This document shows, piece after piece, positions 49,168-59,978 of a stretch of 64,000 nt of DNA; position 1 is the first letter of the stretch; each line of letters begins with the position of its first letter. The stretch covers positions 1 to 64,000 of the forward strand of contig NZ_CP063089.1 of assembly GCF_014931215.1 (NCBI RefSeq), read 5' to 3'. The stretch is from Campylobacter sp. 2014D-0216 (GTDB lineage: Bacteria; Campylobacterota; Campylobacteria; Campylobacterales; Campylobacteraceae). The notes under the pieces are model-generated. The model worked only from the letters and a program-made list of their open reading frames with translations, ran no database searches and was not told where the DNA came from. A program made the translations under genes and the position numbers.

Positions 49168-50496
49168 ATGGTTGAAAGATATAGTAGAGAAATCATGGCT
49201 AAAAAATGGGACATGCAAGCAAAATATGATGCATGGTTAAAAGTAGAATTAGCAGCTGTGAAAGCATGGAATAAACTTGGTCTTATTAAAGATGATGATT
49301 GTGAAAAAATTATAAAAAATGCAAAATTTGACATAGCAAGAATAGATGAGATAGAAAAAACTACCAAGCACGATGTTATTGCTTTTTTAACTAGTGTAAG
49401 TGAAAGTTTGGGTGAAGAAAGTCGTTTTGTGCATTATGCGATGACAAGTTCAGATTGTATTGATACTGCGGTTGCTTTGCAGATTAAAGATAGTCTAGAA
49501 CTAATCTTACAAGATTTAGATCAAGTTTTAGCAGCGATAAAAACAAGAGCATATGAACATAAAAATACCTTAATGGTAGGAAGAAGTCATGGAATTCATG
49601 GCGAGCCTATAACTTTTGGTTTGGTTTTGGCTATTTGGTATGATTCGTTAGTGCATGCAAAAGATCTAATTGCTCATGCAAAAGAAGTGATTAGCTATGG
49701 GAAAATCAGTGGTGCTATGGGAAATTTTGCACATGCTCCACTTGAATTTGAAGAAGAAGTTTGTAAAAATTTAGATCTTAAACCAGCACCAGTTTCAAAC
49801 CAAGTGATACAAAGAGATCGTTATGCACAAGTTATTTCAGCTTTAGCTATTTTATCTTCAAGTTGTGAGCAAATTGCCGTTGCGATCCGTCATTTTCAAA
49901 GAACAGAAGTATATGAAGCTGAAGAGTATTTTTCTCAAGGACAAAAAGGAAGCTCTGCTATGCCTCACAAAAGAAATCCTGTTTTGAGTGAAAATATCAC
50001 CGGTCTTTGTAGAATGATAAGAGCTTATGTAACACCTGCTTTAGAAAATGTAGCATTGTGGCATGAAAGAGATATATCGCATTCTAGTGTAGAAAGATTT
50101 GTATTACCTGATGCTTTTATCACAACAGATTTTATGCTTTCAAGATTGTGTGGTGTGATAGAAAAGCTTTTGGTGTATCCAGAAAATATGATGAAAAATT
50201 TAAATTTAACCGGAGGACTTGTATTCTCTCAAAGAGTTTTACTTGAACTTCCATTCAAGGGTATAAGTAGAGAAGAAGCTTACAAGATTGTTCAAAGAAA
50301 TGCCATGAAAGTATGGGCTGATTTGCAAAATGGCAAGCCTGCGTTAAATGAAAAGGGCGAAAGTTTGTTTTTGTTAGCTTTGTTAACTGATGAGGATTTG
50401 AAAAAATCTTTAAGTGAAGCAGATATTAGAAATTGCTTTGATTATAACTACTATACAAAGAACGTAGATAAAATTTTTGCAAGAACTTTTAAATAA
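49168..50496 (+). CDS. purB: Adenylosuccinate lyase
   Basis: From ATG 49168 the protein has 442 residues and starts MVERYSREIMAKKWDMQ. The TTG six bases earlier is less likely, as AAAGG is spaced 8 bases from the ATG. The fumarase/aspartase-family signature 'GSSAMPHKRNP' lies near residue 266, with 'TSSDCIDTA' and 'RSHGIHGEP' earlier. PurB acts twice in purine synthesis, releasing fumarate from SAICAR and from adenylosuccinate. It is divergent from the pseudouridine synthase gene and 18 bases upstream of nrdA. Confidence 0.97.
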   Translation: MVERYSREIMAKKWDMQAKYDAWLKVELAAVKAWNKLGLIKDDDCEKIIKNAKFDIARIDEIEKTTKHDVIAFLTSVSESLGEESRFVHYAMTSSDCIDTAVALQIKDSLELILQDLDQVLAAIKTRAYEHKNTLMVGRSHGIHGEPITFGLVLAIWYDSLVHAKDLIAHAKEVISYGKISGAMGNFAHAPLEFEEEVCKNLDLKPAPVSNQVIQRDRYAQVISALAILSSSCEQIAVAIRHFQRTEVYEAEEYFSQGQKGSSAMPHKRNPVLSENITGLCRMIRAYVTPALENVALWHERDISHSSVERFVLPDAFITTDFMLSRLCGVIEKLLVYPENMMKNLNLTGGLVFSQRVLLELPFKGISREEAYKIVQRNAMKVWADLQNGKPALNEKGESLFLLALLTDEDLKKSLSEADIRNCFDYNYYTKNVDKIFARTFK

Positions 50497-50514
50497 TAAC
50501 ATTAGGGGTTGTGA

Positions 50515-52890
50515 GTGAAAGTATTAAAAAGAAATGGAAGAACTGAAGAATTAGATGTTTCAAAGATCAAAAAATATACCACAGATGCAGTAGCAAATTT
50601 AGAAAATGTCAGTCAAAGTGAACTTGAAGTAGATGCAAAAATTCAATTTCGTGATGGTATAACAACAGAAGAAATCCAGCAAACTTTAATCAAAACAGCA
50701 GTAGATAAAATAGACATCGATAGACCTAATTGGACTTTTGTTGCTGCAAGATTGTTTTTGTATGATTTGTATAAAAAAGTCAGTGGTTATAATGGCTACA
50801 AACATTTAAGAGAATACCTTGAAAAAGGCGAAAAAGAAGGTAGGATTTTAATTGGTTTAAAAGAAAAATACGATTTAGATGATCTTGATGCCTATATAAA
50901 ACCTGAACGTGATTTGCAATTTACTTATCTTGGTATCAAAACTTTATATGATCGATATTTGATTAAAGATTCTAAGGGTATGCCTATAGAATTACCACAA
51001 CAAATGTTTATGGCTATTGCAATGTTTTTAGCACAAAATGAGTTGGATTCTCAAACTTGGGCTAAGAAATTTTATGATCTTATTTCTACATTTGAAGTCA
51101 TGCTTGCAACCCCAACTCTTTCTAATGCAAGAACCACAAGACATCAACTTAGTTCTTGTTATATAGGAAGTACACCTGATAATATTGAGGGTATTTTTGA
51201 CTCTTATCATGAAATGGCACTTTTATCTAAATTTGGCGGTGGTATAGGTTGGGATTGGTCTAAAGTGCGTGCTATGGGTGGAAGCATAGATGGACATAAA
51301 AACGCAGCAGGTGGAATCATACCATTTTTAAAAATCACTAATGATATTGCCGTTGCAGTAGATCAGCTTGGCACTAGAAAAGGAGCGATTGCGGTATATA
51401 TTGAACCTTGGCATATGGACATCAATGACTTTTTAGATTTGCGTAAAAATTCAGGAGAGGAAAGAAGAAGAGCGCATGAGCTTTTCCCTGCTTTATGGAT
51501 TAATGATTTGTTTATGAAAAGAGTAAGAGCAAATGGCAAGTGGACACTTTTTGATCCTGCTGATACTGCAAGCTTATGTGATTTATACGGTGAAGAATTT
51601 GAAAAAAAATATGAAGAATTTGAAAAAGATGAAAGCATTGCCAAAGAAATAGTAGATGCAAAAGAACTTTGGAAAAAAATTCTACTTTCGTATTTTGAAA
51701 CAGGTATGCCATTTTTATGCTTTAAAGATAGTGCTAATAAGGCAAATCCAAATGCACATGCAGGTATCATAAGAAGTTCAAATTTATGTACAGAAATTTT
51801 CCAAAATACAGATCCAAATTACTATCAAATCAAAATTGTATTTGATGATAAAACAGAACTTCATTTAGATGAAAACGAAGAACTTGTGATAGATGGAGGG
51901 TATAAAAAACTTGCTAAGAAAGTTTCTACTTTAGATAGCATTAATGGAAAAAAAGTTTATATAGTAGAAAAATATAAAAACGAAGGCAAAACCGCTGTTT
52001 GTAATCTAGCAAGTATTAATCTAAGCAAAATCAATACTAAAGAAGATATTCAAAGAGTTGTACCAACGGCAATAAGAATGCTTGATAATGTGATTGATCT
52101 AAATTTTTATCCACATGTAAAAGTAAAAAATACCAACCTAAAATCACGCGCTATAGGTCTTGGTGTAATGGGTGAAGCGCAAATGTTAGCTGAAGCTCAA
52201 ATTTACTGGGGATCAAATGAACATTTTGAAAAAATTGACCGTATTATGGAGATGATTAGTTATGAGGCAATTTTAGCAAGTTCAAATTTAGCTTTGGAGA
52301 AAGGTTCTTATCCTGATTTTGAAGGTTCAAATTGGAGTAAAGGTATAGTGCCAATTGATGTAGCAAATGAAAATGCAAAAAAACTAACTGTAAGTGATGG
52401 CTTGTTTGATCAAAGCGAGTGTGACTGGGAAAAGCTAAGAGAAAAATTAAAAAGAGATGGTATAAGAAATGGCTATTTGATGGCTATAGCGCCAACTTCT
52501 TCTATTTCTATTTTAGTAGGTACAACTCAAACAATTGAACCTGTATATAAAAGAAAATGGTTTGAGCAAAACTTAAGCGGTATGATACCAACTGTTGTGC
52601 CAAATTTAAGTGCTAATACATGGCAGTATTATACTCCTGCTTATGAGCTTGATCAAAAAATTCTAGTCAAAGCAGCAGCGATTCGTGGTAAGTGGATTGA
52701 TCAGGGTCAGTCTTTAAATATCTTTGTTTCTTTAGATAAAGCAAGCGGTGGGTATTTAAATGAAATTTATCAACTTGCTTGGGAATTAGGTGTTAAATCA
52801 ACTTATTATTTAAGAAGTGAAAGTCCTGATAGTGAAAAACTTAACGATAATGTGGTTGATAGAACTATAGAATGCGAAGGATGTCAATAA
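50515..52890 (+). CDS. nrdA: Class Ia ribonucleoside-diphosphate reductase alpha subunit
   Basis: The 791-residue subunit starts with GTG (50515), preceded by AGGGG, giving MKVLKRNGRTEEL. An ATP-cone lies at ~1-90, followed by the ten-stranded barrel with 'LSSCYIGSTPDNIEGIF' near residue 220, 'NLCTEIF' with an active-site Cys near residue 424, and 'APTSSISILVGTTQTIEP'. The C-terminal redox pair is in 'ECEGCQ'. NrdA reduces ribonucleotides to deoxyribonucleotides with the NrdB radical subunit, whose gene is not in this window. Gene order after purB matches C. jejuni (Cj0024). Confidence 0.97.
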   Translation: MKVLKRNGRTEELDVSKIKKYTTDAVANLENVSQSELEVDAKIQFRDGITTEEIQQTLIKTAVDKIDIDRPNWTFVAARLFLYDLYKKVSGYNGYKHLREYLEKGEKEGRILIGLKEKYDLDDLDAYIKPERDLQFTYLGIKTLYDRYLIKDSKGMPIELPQQMFMAIAMFLAQNELDSQTWAKKFYDLISTFEVMLATPTLSNARTTRHQLSSCYIGSTPDNIEGIFDSYHEMALLSKFGGGIGWDWSKVRAMGGSIDGHKNAAGGIIPFLKITNDIAVAVDQLGTRKGAIAVYIEPWHMDINDFLDLRKNSGEERRRAHELFPALWINDLFMKRVRANGKWTLFDPADTASLCDLYGEEFEKKYEEFEKDESIAKEIVDAKELWKKILLSYFETGMPFLCFKDSANKANPNAHAGIIRSSNLCTEIFQNTDPNYYQIKIVFDDKTELHLDENEELVIDGGYKKLAKKVSTLDSINGKKVYIVEKYKNEGKTAVCNLASINLSKINTKEDIQRVVPTAIRMLDNVIDLNFYPHVKVKNTNLKSRAIGLGVMGEAQMLAEAQIYWGSNEHFEKIDRIMEMISYEAILASSNLALEKGSYPDFEGSNWSKGIVPIDVANENAKKLTVSDGLFDQSECDWEKLREKLKRDGIRNGYLMAIAPTSSISILVGTTQTIEPVYKRKWFEQNLSGMIPTVVPNLSANTWQYYTPAYELDQKILVKAAAIRGKWIDQGQSLNIFVSLDKASGGYLNEIYQLAWELGVKSTYYLRSESPDSEKLNDNVVDRTIECEGCQ

Positions 52891-52905
52891 AAATGGAGAA
52901 ACAAA

Positions 52906-54891
52906 ATGCATACAAAAAAATCTCTACCGGAGCTTACGCTTAGGGGTATTATACTAGGAAGTGTTTTAACTATAATCTTTACAGCCTCAAATGTATATTT
53001 GGGGCTTAAGGTGGGTCTTACTTTTTCTACTTCTATTCCTGCTGTTGTGATTGCAATGGCTGTTTTAAAAATCTTCAAAGATTCTAATATTTTAGAAAAT
53101 AACATGGTGCAAACTCAAGTGTCAGCAGCAGGTACGCTTTCAGCTGTTATTTTTGTCATACCAGGGCTTTTCATGTGTGGATATTGGGTTGAATTCCCAT
53201 TGTGGCTTACCTTTATGCTTTGTCTTTGTGGTGGTGGCTTAGGAGTGCTTTTTACTATACCTTTGCGTAGGGCTATGGTAGTAGAAAGCAAGTTAGCTTA
53301 TCCTGAAGGAAGGGCAGCAGCTGAAATTTTAAAAGTAGCCAACAAAGATCAAGCGGACAAAAAAGGCAAAGTAGGTTTAAAAGAAATCATCTTAGGAGTT
53401 AGTATAGCTTCTATTGTAAGTCTTTTTTCAAGCGGATTTAAATTACTTTCAAGCGGAAGCAGTGTAGCCTTTATGTGGCAAAAAATGACTTTTGCATTTT
53501 CCATGGGTTATTCAGTAGCGCTTTTGGGTGCTGGATATTTAGTCGGTATAGCTGGTGGAGTTGCATTGCTTGTGGGTATGATACTTGCATGGATGGTGTT
53601 TGTACCGTATTTTTCATCTAAAGAAAACCTTGATTTAAGTTTAGCTACACTTGATATCGCAAGTCAAATTTGGGCGCAAAAAGTACGATTAATAGGTACT
53701 GGAGCTATAGCCGTAGCTGCATTATGGACTTTAATCGAGTTAGCAAAGCCTGTTTATAATGGTGTAAAAAATATGCTTAAAAAAACCTCTTTAAGTGTAT
53801 CAAAAAATTCAACAGATACGGATTTATCTTTAAAAACGATACTAATATTATTTGTTTTGATGGCCATAGGTTTATTTGTATCTTTTTATACTTTTGTAGC
53901 AGACTCAACTTTGGCTAGTGGATATCAAATTCTTTTTGCTTTAGTTGGAACTTTGATCGCAATTTTTATAGGTTTTTTTGTGGCTTCAGCCTGTGGATAT
54001 ATGGCAGGTTTGGTAGGTTCTTCATCTTCTCCTATTTCAGGTATAGGGCTTATAGGGATTATGATCTCATCTTTAATTATCCTACTTTTAGGTTATAAGA
54101 TTAATTTATTTGATGATCCGTTGATGTCTAAATTTGCTATTGCTTTTGCGATTTTTATTACAAGTGTTATTTTGGCAACAGCGGCCATTTCAAATGATAA
54201 TTTACAGGATTTAAAAACCGGTTATTTAGTGGGTGCTACTCCGTGGAAACAGCAGGTTTCTTTGATTATAGGTTGTGTTTTTGGGGCTTTAGCGATAGCT
54301 CCTGTGTTAAATTTGCTATATCAAGCTTATGGCTTTGTGGGTGCTTTACCAAGAGAAGGTATGGATGAAGCAAATGCTTTAGCTGCTCCACAAGCAAATT
54401 TAATGAGCACCATAGCACAAGGAATTTTTAATGCTAATATCGACTGGGCTTATATCATAATAGGTGCCTTTGTAGGTGTTGGTATTATCATCGTTGATCG
54501 AGTGTTAAGAACTAAAAATATGTCTTTACCACCTTTAGCTGTGGGTATAGGTATGTATTTACCGCCAACTATCAACACGCCTTTGTTTATCGGAGGTTTT
54601 TTAGCGTATTTAATTAAAAAACGTTTAGAAAAAAGATATGCTAAAAATGCCCATAAAAAAGAACTTATTCAAGAACATGAGCAAAAAGGGACTTTGTTTG
54701 CTTCTGGCTTGATAGTGGGAGAAAGTATATTTGGAGTGTTAATAGCAGGTTTAACTGTGTTTTCTATTAGCAGAGGCGGGGCTGAAGAGCCACTTGCTAT
54801 TGTGACTCCATTTAAAGATGATGGGATTATAGGATTTGTAGTGTTTGTAGCGATTATGCTAATTTTTGCAAGAAGAGTACTTAAAAAATGA
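52906..54891 (+). CDS. OPT-family oligopeptide transporter
   Basis: The 661-residue membrane protein has about 14-16 helices. It has the OPT N-terminal pattern '[47 protein letters not shown]' and '[12 protein letters not shown]'-like '[18 protein letters not shown]' near residue 138. Prokaryotic OPT proteins are proton-coupled importers of short peptides or metal chelates; the substrate here is unknown. C. jejuni has an orthologue (Cj0204) before the same neighbours. The stop overlaps the uppP start as ATGA (54888-54891). Confidence 0.93.
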   Translation: MHTKKSLPELTLRGIILGSVLTIIFTASNVYLGLKVGLTFSTSIPAVVIAMAVLKIFKDSNILENNMVQTQVSAAGTLSAVIFVIPGLFMCGYWVEFPLWLTFMLCLCGGGLGVLFTIPLRRAMVVESKLAYPEGRAAAEILKVANKDQADKKGKVGLKEIILGVSIASIVSLFSSGFKLLSSGSSVAFMWQKMTFAFSMGYSVALLGAGYLVGIAGGVALLVGMILAWMVFVPYFSSKENLDLSLATLDIASQIWAQKVRLIGTGAIAVAALWTLIELAKPVYNGVKNMLKKTSLSVSKNSTDTDLSLKTILILFVLMAIGLFVSFYTFVADSTLASGYQILFALVGTLIAIFIGFFVASACGYMAGLVGSSSSPISGIGLIGIMISSLIILLLGYKINLFDDPLMSKFAIAFAIFITSVILATAAISNDNLQDLKTGYLVGATPWKQQVSLIIGCVFGALAIAPVLNLLYQAYGFVGALPREGMDEANALAAPQANLMSTIAQGIFNANIDWAYIIIGAFVGVGIIIVDRVLRTKNMSLPPLAVGIGMYLPPTINTPLFIGGFLAYLIKKRLEKRYAKNAHKKELIQEHEQKGTLFASGLIVGESIFGVLIAGLTVFSISRGGAEEPLAIVTPFKDDGIIGFVVFVAIMLIFARRVLKK

Positions 54892-55694
54892 ATTTAGATT
54901 ATTATTATGCTTTGATTTTAGGAATTATTGAAGGTTTAACAGAATTTTTACCCGTTTCATCAACCGGACATATGATCTTGGGTGCTGAAATTTTAGGTTT
55001 AGAAATTGATGATTTTTGGAGAAGTTTTTTTATTATCATTCAGCTTGGTTCTATACTAGCGGTTATCTTGATTTTCAAAGATAAATTAACTCAAAAAATC
55101 GATATCTGGCTTAAACTTGCTGTGGGCTTTTTGCCTGCAGGAGGGGTAGGTTTTATAGCATATAAGTTTTTAAAAGAAATATTTAATGGCTACACAGTGG
55201 CTACAATGTTGATAATCGGTGGGATTATTTTTATTGTGATAGAGTTAAAGCATAGAAAAAAAGACTATACGATCCATTCTTTAGATGAGGTAAGTTATAA
55301 ACAAGCTTTTTTGATAGGCTTAACGCAAGCTCTTGCGATCATACCAGGTACTTCAAGAAGTGGAGCAAGTATCATAGGAGGGTTATTGCTTGGACTTGAC
55401 CGTAAAGTTGCTTCTGAATTTTCTTTTTTACTTGCGATACCAACCATGATCGTTGCAACAGCTTATAGTGTCTATAAAGAACCACAAGTGCTAAGTAATA
55501 TGAGCAATTTCATTCCTTTGGCAATAGGCTTTGTAACAGCTTTTGTGGTTGCTTTTGTGGTGATAAAAATCTTTTTAAAATTAATCAGCAAGATCAACTT
55601 TATACCTTTTGGAATTTATAGGATTATTTTAGGTGTTGTGTTTTTGTATCTTTTTATGAGTGGTATGTTAGATATATCAAGAACGGGTATTTGA
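54888..55694 (+). CDS. uppP: Undecaprenyl-diphosphatase
   Basis: The 268-residue inner-membrane enzyme (BacA family, ~8 helices) recycles undecaprenyl pyrophosphate to the monophosphate carrier for peptidoglycan and glycan synthesis. Both family boxes are visible: '[19 protein letters not shown]' near residue 15 and '[11 protein letters not shown]' near residue 151. Its translation is coupled to the OPT transporter by an ATGA overlap. Order OPT-uppP-thrS-infC equals C. jejuni Cj0204-Cj0207. Confidence 0.97.
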   Translation: MNLDYYYALILGIIEGLTEFLPVSSTGHMILGAEILGLEIDDFWRSFFIIIQLGSILAVILIFKDKLTQKIDIWLKLAVGFLPAGGVGFIAYKFLKEIFNGYTVATMLIIGGIIFIVIELKHRKKDYTIHSLDEVSYKQAFLIGLTQALAIIPGTSRSGASIIGGLLLGLDRKVASEFSFLLAIPTMIVATAYSVYKEPQVLSNMSNFIPLAIGFVTAFVVAFVVIKIFLKLISKINFIPFGIYRIILGVVFLYLFMSGMLDISRTGI

Positions 55695-55800
55695 AAGATA
55701 AAAATATCCTTTATTTAAAAAAAGTTTAAGTTTTTCATAGCTAAAATTAGTCTTATATTTTAATTTAATCTCACAAGGTTAGTGAGTGCTAAGGGTAGAA

Positions 55801-57612
55801 ATGACAAAAGATATAATTGCATATGCAAACAATGAAACTTTAGTGGATACTCAAAGTTTTAATAATGATACAAATTTAAGTCCTGTTTATTTTGATAATT
55901 CTAAACAAAGTTTAGAAGTTATCCGCCACTCTTGTGCGCACTTGATGGCTCAAGCGATTAAAAGCTTATATCCAGAAGCTAAATTTTTCGTAGGTCCTGT
56001 GATAGAAGATGGGTTTTACTATGATTTTAGAGTCGATAGTAAAATTTCAGAAGAAGACTTAAGTAAAATCGAAAAGAAAATGAAAGAACTAGCAGAAGCA
56101 AAGCTAGATATAACAAAATACGAACTCTCCAAACAAGAAGTTAAAGAAAAATTTGCTAATGATGATCTTAAACAAGAAGTTTTATTAAGAATTCCTGATG
56201 GTAAAGTAAGTATTTACAAACAAGGTGAGTTTGAAGACTTATGTCGTGGGCCTCATGTGCCAAACACTAGGTATTTAAGATTTTTCAAGCTTACTCGTGT
56301 AGCCGGTGCGTATTTAGGCGGTGATGAGAAAAGAGAAATGCTTACAAGAATTTATGGTACCGCTTTTGCAGATAAAGAAAGTTTAAATGAATACTTAAAA
56401 ATCATAGAAGAAGCTAAAAAAAGAGACCATAGAAAACTTGGTAATGAAATGAAGCTTTTTGCTTTTGATGATGAGATCGGCGGCGGACTTCCTATATGGC
56501 TTAGCAATGGAGCAAAATTAAGAAGCAAGCTAGAACATTTGTTGTATAAAGCACACAGACTAAGAGGTTATGAGCCAGTGCGTGGACCTGAGCTTTTAAA
56601 GGCTGATGCATGGAAAGTGAGTGGGCATTATGCAAACTATAAAGAAAATATGTATTTTACGCAAATTGATGAGCAAGAATATGGCATTAAGCCAATGAAT
56701 TGTGTAGGGCATATTAAAATTTATCAAAATGATGTTAGAAGTTATCGTGACTTGCCTTTGAAATTTTTCGAATACGGTGTAGTGCACCGCCATGAAAAAA
56801 GTGGAGTTTTACACGGGCTTTTTAGAGTAAGAGAATTTACCCAAGATGATGCGCATATTTTTTGTATGCCAAGTCAGATAAAAGAACAAGTGTTAGAAAT
56901 TCTAAGTTTTGTTGATACCTTGATGAAAGCTTTTGAATTTGATTATGAAATGGAAATTTCAACACGCCCAGCAAAAGCGATAGGCGATGATGAAATTTGG
57001 GATATAGCAACTAAAGCACTAAAAGAAGCCTTAGATGAGCAAGATTTAAAATACGGCATTGATGAGGGTGGTGGAGCTTTCTATGGCCCAAAAATAGATA
57101 TAAAAATCACCGATGCATTAAAGAGAAAATGGCAGTGCGGAACCATACAAGTAGACTTTAACTTGCCAAGTCGTTTTAAACTCGAATACACAGACGCAGA
57201 TAATGAGAAAAAACAACCTGTAATGCTTCACCGTGCTATTTTGGGTTCTTTTGAAAGATTTATAGGAATTTTGGTAGAGCATTGTGCGGGTGAGTTGCCA
57301 TTTTTTATTGCACCAACTCAAGTAGCTATAGTGCCTATTTCGCAAAATCATCATGAATATGCAAAAGAAATAGCAAGAAAGCTTTTAGAGCTTGGTATTG
57401 ATAGTGAAGTATATAATAAAAACGAAAGCTTAAACAAAAAAATCCGCACCGCAGAAAAAGCACATGTGCCTATGATACTTGTTTTAGGCGATGAAGAAGT
57501 AGCAAATCAAAGTGTGGCTTTAAGAGATAGAAGAGCAAAAGAACAAAAAACAATGACTTTAGATGAATTTATAACCCTAACCAAGGAGAAATTAAGTGAG
57601 GTACGCTTTTGA
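55801..57612 (+). CDS. thrS: Threonine-tRNA ligase
   Basis: From ATG 55801, with AAGGG 8 bases upstream, the protein has 603 residues. The GTG at 55786 would add five unconserved residues. The editing-associated domain begins '[24 protein letters not shown]' near residue 40. Catalytic class II motifs include '[16 protein letters not shown]' (zinc/active-site region; Val where E. coli has Pro) and '[18 protein letters not shown]'; the anticodon domain ends the protein. The HSCAH motif is ~30 residues closer to the start than in E. coli, so the N-terminal TGS domain is largely missing, as in other Campylobacter. Its stop overlaps infC. Confidence 0.97.
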   Translation: MTKDIIAYANNETLVDTQSFNNDTNLSPVYFDNSKQSLEVIRHSCAHLMAQAIKSLYPEAKFFVGPVIEDGFYYDFRVDSKISEEDLSKIEKKMKELAEAKLDITKYELSKQEVKEKFANDDLKQEVLLRIPDGKVSIYKQGEFEDLCRGPHVPNTRYLRFFKLTRVAGAYLGGDEKREMLTRIYGTAFADKESLNEYLKIIEEAKKRDHRKLGNEMKLFAFDDEIGGGLPIWLSNGAKLRSKLEHLLYKAHRLRGYEPVRGPELLKADAWKVSGHYANYKENMYFTQIDEQEYGIKPMNCVGHIKIYQNDVRSYRDLPLKFFEYGVVHRHEKSGVLHGLFRVREFTQDDAHIFCMPSQIKEQVLEILSFVDTLMKAFEFDYEMEISTRPAKAIGDDEIWDIATKALKEALDEQDLKYGIDEGGGAFYGPKIDIKITDALKRKWQCGTIQVDFNLPSRFKLEYTDADNEKKQPVMLHRAILGSFERFIGILVEHCAGELPFFIAPTQVAIVPISQNHHEYAKEIARKLLELGIDSEVYNKNESLNKKIRTAEKAHVPMILVLGDEEVANQSVALRDRRAKEQKTMTLDEFITLTKEKLSEVRF

Positions 57613-58130
57613 GTAAAGAAAAAGAAGTATTGCTAAATGAAGAAATTCAAGCAGATGAGATCAGATGTATAGGTGATGATGGCAAGGTTTATGGCATTAT
57701 TAGTAGTGATGAAGCGCTAGATATCGCAAATAGACTAGGGCTTGATTTGGTGATGATAGCTGCTGAAGCCAAGCCACCTGTATGTAAGATAATGGATTAT
57801 GGAAAATTCCGTTATCAACAAGAAAAAAAGCAAAAAGAAGCAAAGAAAAAACAAAAAGTGATTGATATAAAAGAAATCAAGCTTTCTGTGAAAATCGCTC
57901 AAAACGATATCAACTATAAAGTGAAGCATGCAAGCGAGTTTTTAGAGCAAGGCAAGCATGTGAAATTTAGAGTGTTTTTAAAAGGTCGTGAGATGGGCTC
58001 TCCTGAAGCAGGGGTGGCCTTGCTTGAAAAAATTTGGCAAATGGTTGAAGATATAGCAGATAGAGACAAAGAACCTTTACTCGAAGGACGCTATGTAAAT
58101 ATGCTAGTAACTCCTAAAAAGAAAAAATAA
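57609..58130 (+). CDS. infC: Translation initiation factor IF-3
   Basis: The 173-residue factor prevents premature subunit joining and proofreads start codons. It begins at TTG 57609, overlapping the thrS stop (TTGA), giving [25 protein letters not shown]. The family motifs '[29 protein letters not shown]' and '[12 protein letters not shown]' are present. infC is known for rare start codons that let IF-3 limit its own translation, and the TTG here fits that scheme by inference. A strong terminator follows. Confidence 0.96.
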   Translation: MSKEKEVLLNEEIQADEIRCIGDDGKVYGIISSDEALDIANRLGLDLVMIAAEAKPPVCKIMDYGKFRYQQEKKQKEAKKKQKVIDIKEIKLSVKIAQNDINYKVKHASEFLEQGKHVKFRVFLKGREMGSPEAGVALLEKIWQMVEDIADRDKEPLLEGRYVNMLVTPKKKK

Positions 58131-58131
58131 T

Positions 58132-58158
58132 CACAAGCCTAAAAAGGCTTGTGTCTTT
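58132..58158 (+). terminator. Terminator after infC
   Basis: CACAAGCCT and AGGCTTGTG pair perfectly over 9 bases around AAAA, followed by TCTTT. It separates infC from the methyltransferase gene, whose ATG starts only 7 bases further, so some readthrough or a start site inside is needed. Confidence 0.85.
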
Positions 58159-58164
58159 AAACTT

Positions 58165-59259
58165 ATGCTACAAGAAAATCCGCAATTTTTAAAAGAACAA
58201 ATCATAACTTATCTTGGCAATAAAAGATCCTTGCTTGATTTTTTAAATCAAGGCTTTAAATTTGCACAAAATGAGCTAAAAAAAGACAAATTTAGCTTTT
58301 GTGATGTATTTAGTGGCTCTGGGGTAGTTTCGCGTTTTGTGAGGCCTTATGCGAGTTTTATCATGGCAAATGATCTGGAGGATTATTCTAAAATCATTAA
58401 TGAGTGTTACTTAAGCAATCAAAACGCACAGTTTTTACAAGAATTACAAAAACATTATGCTTTTTTAACCTCTGATTTAAAGCTTGAAAAAGGCTTTATA
58501 AGCAAGCTTTATGCACCAAATGATGATGAGTATATTCAAAAAGATGAAAGAGTTTTTTATACGCTTAAAAATGCGATGTATTTAGATTCTATGCGACAAA
58601 AAATTTCAAAATTACCAAATAATATACAAAAATACTTCATTGCACCGCTTATCTATGAAGCCAGCGTACATGCAAATACAAGTGGGGTTTTTAAAGGTTT
58701 TTATAAAGATAAAAATGGAGTGGGAAAATTTGGAGGAAATGGAGCAAATGCGCTTAGTCGTATAAAAGGCGATATAGTTTTAAAAATGCCTATTTTTTCA
58801 AATTTTACTTGTGAGTATGAGGTTTTTCAAAAAGATGCAAATGTTTTAGCTAAGGAGCTTGATAGTTTTGATGTGGCGTATTTAGACCCGCCTTATAATC
58901 AACATCCTTATGGATCAAATTATTTTATGTTAAATTTAATCGCTAATTATAAAAAGCCAAAGGAAATTTCAAAGGTTTCTGGCATACCAAAAGACTGGAA
59001 CCGCAGTGCTTTCAACAAAGAAAAAAAAGCCGAAGATGCTTTGTTTGATTTGATAGATGATTTGAAAGCTAAGATTGTATTGCTTTCTTATAATTGTGAA
59101 GGTTTTGTAAAAAAAGAAAATTTTACAAAAAGACTTCAAAGCATTGGAGAATGTTTTGTGCTTGAGCAAAAGTATAATGCCTTTAGAGCGAGCAGAAACC
59201 TCTCTAAGCGTTCTATGCATATACAAGAACAACTTTATGTGTTAAAAAAGAAGAACTAG
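58165..59259 (+). CDS. ctsM: DNA adenine methyltransferase, CtsM-like (Cj0208 type)
   Basis: The 364-residue enzyme has the SAM-binding 'DVFSGSGVVSRFV' near residue 49 followed by the catalytic 'YLDPPYNQHPYGSNYF' near residue 240, the order of alpha/D12-type N6-adenine methyltransferases. In C. jejuni the gene after infC (Cj0208) encodes an orphan methyltransferase, which I recall as CtsM with target RAATTY. Its methylation mark lets DNA be accepted in natural transformation. No restriction gene adjoins it here, consistent with an orphan enzyme. Identity of target in this species is inference. Confidence 0.85.
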   Translation: MLQENPQFLKEQIITYLGNKRSLLDFLNQGFKFAQNELKKDKFSFCDVFSGSGVVSRFVRPYASFIMANDLEDYSKIINECYLSNQNAQFLQELQKHYAFLTSDLKLEKGFISKLYAPNDDEYIQKDERVFYTLKNAMYLDSMRQKISKLPNNIQKYFIAPLIYEASVHANTSGVFKGFYKDKNGVGKFGGNGANALSRIKGDIVLKMPIFSNFTCEYEVFQKDANVLAKELDSFDVAYLDPPYNQHPYGSNYFMLNLIANYKKPKEISKVSGIPKDWNRSAFNKEKKAEDALFDLIDDLKAKIVLLSYNCEGFVKKENFTKRLQSIGECFVLEQKYNAFRASRNLSKRSMHIQEQLYVLKKKN

Positions 59260-59335
59260 AATTTAATTTTTCTAAAGCATAGTTGTAGTAAAATGATAGC
59301 TTTCTTTTATGAAAAAATTGATCCAAAGGATACAC

Positions 59336-59527
59336 ATGCCAAAAATGAAAAGCGTTAAAAGTGCTGTTAAACGCTTCAAAGTAGGTAAAAACAAAATCAA
59401 AAGAGGTGCTGCTTATAGAAGCCACATTTTGACTAAAAAACCTGCTAAAAGAATGCGTGATCTTCGCACTTCTAAGTATGTTCACTCAACCAATGTTAAA
59501 GCGGTTGAAAAAATGTTAGGAATTTAA
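59336..59527 (+). CDS. rpmI: 50S ribosomal protein L35
   Basis: The 63-residue protein starts at ATG 59336 ([32 protein letters not shown]). The in-frame ATG at 59309 adds nine residues not present in L35. AAAGGAT lies 9 bases upstream. It is followed by rplT as usual, with a 97-base leader between. Confidence 0.96.
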   Translation: MPKMKSVKSAVKRFKVGKNKIKRGAAYRSHILTKKPAKRMRDLRTSKYVHSTNVKAVEKMLGI

Positions 59528-59624
59528 GCTCACTTAAATTTAGTTTTTGACGAAAGTCATTCAAACTCCCCTTATTTAAAGGGCAAGATTCGTTTAACGA
59601 ACGCCAATTTGTGAAAGGATAAAT
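59528..59624 (+). promoter_or_regulatory. Structured leader between rpmI and rplT
   Basis: Three small hairpins are visible: TGAC-GAAA-GTCA with a GNRA tetraloop (59548-59559), CCCTT/AAGGG (59569-59583) and TTCG/CGAA (59589-59601), before the AAGGA of rplT. L20 represses its operon by binding mRNA structures in other bacteria. A similar control here is possible but unproven. Confidence 0.4.
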
Positions 59625-59978
59625 ATGGCAAGAGTAAAAACAGGTGTTGTAAGACGCCGCAGACATAAAAAGGTTTTAAAACTTGCGCGTGGTTTTTATA
59701 GTGGTCGCCGCAAACACTTTAGAAAAGCTAAAGAACAATTAGAAAGAAGTTTGGTTTATGCGTATCGTGATAGACGCCGCAAAAAACGTGATTTCCGTCG
59801 TCTTTGGATAGTACGTATCAATGCAGCTTGCAGACTAAATGATATTAGTTATTCAAGATTTATAAATGGTCTTAAAAAAGCAGGCATTGAGCTTGATAGA
59901 AAAATCTTAGCTGATTTAGCGATGAATGATGCAGCTGCTTTTGCTAAAATAGCAGATGCTGCTAAAAAAGCACTTTAA
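59625..59978 (+). CDS. rplT: 50S ribosomal protein L20
   Basis: The 117-residue protein '[43 protein letters not shown]...' has the normal L20 start and length. It binds 23S rRNA early in assembly. GAAAGGAT precedes the ATG. Its last 23 bases overlap the proposed start of the DNA ligase gene. Confidence 0.98.
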   Translation: MARVKTGVVRRRRHKKVLKLARGFYSGRRKHFRKAKEQLERSLVYAYRDRRRKKRDFRRLWIVRINAACRLNDISYSRFINGLKKAGIELDRKILADLAMNDAAAFAKIADAAKKAL

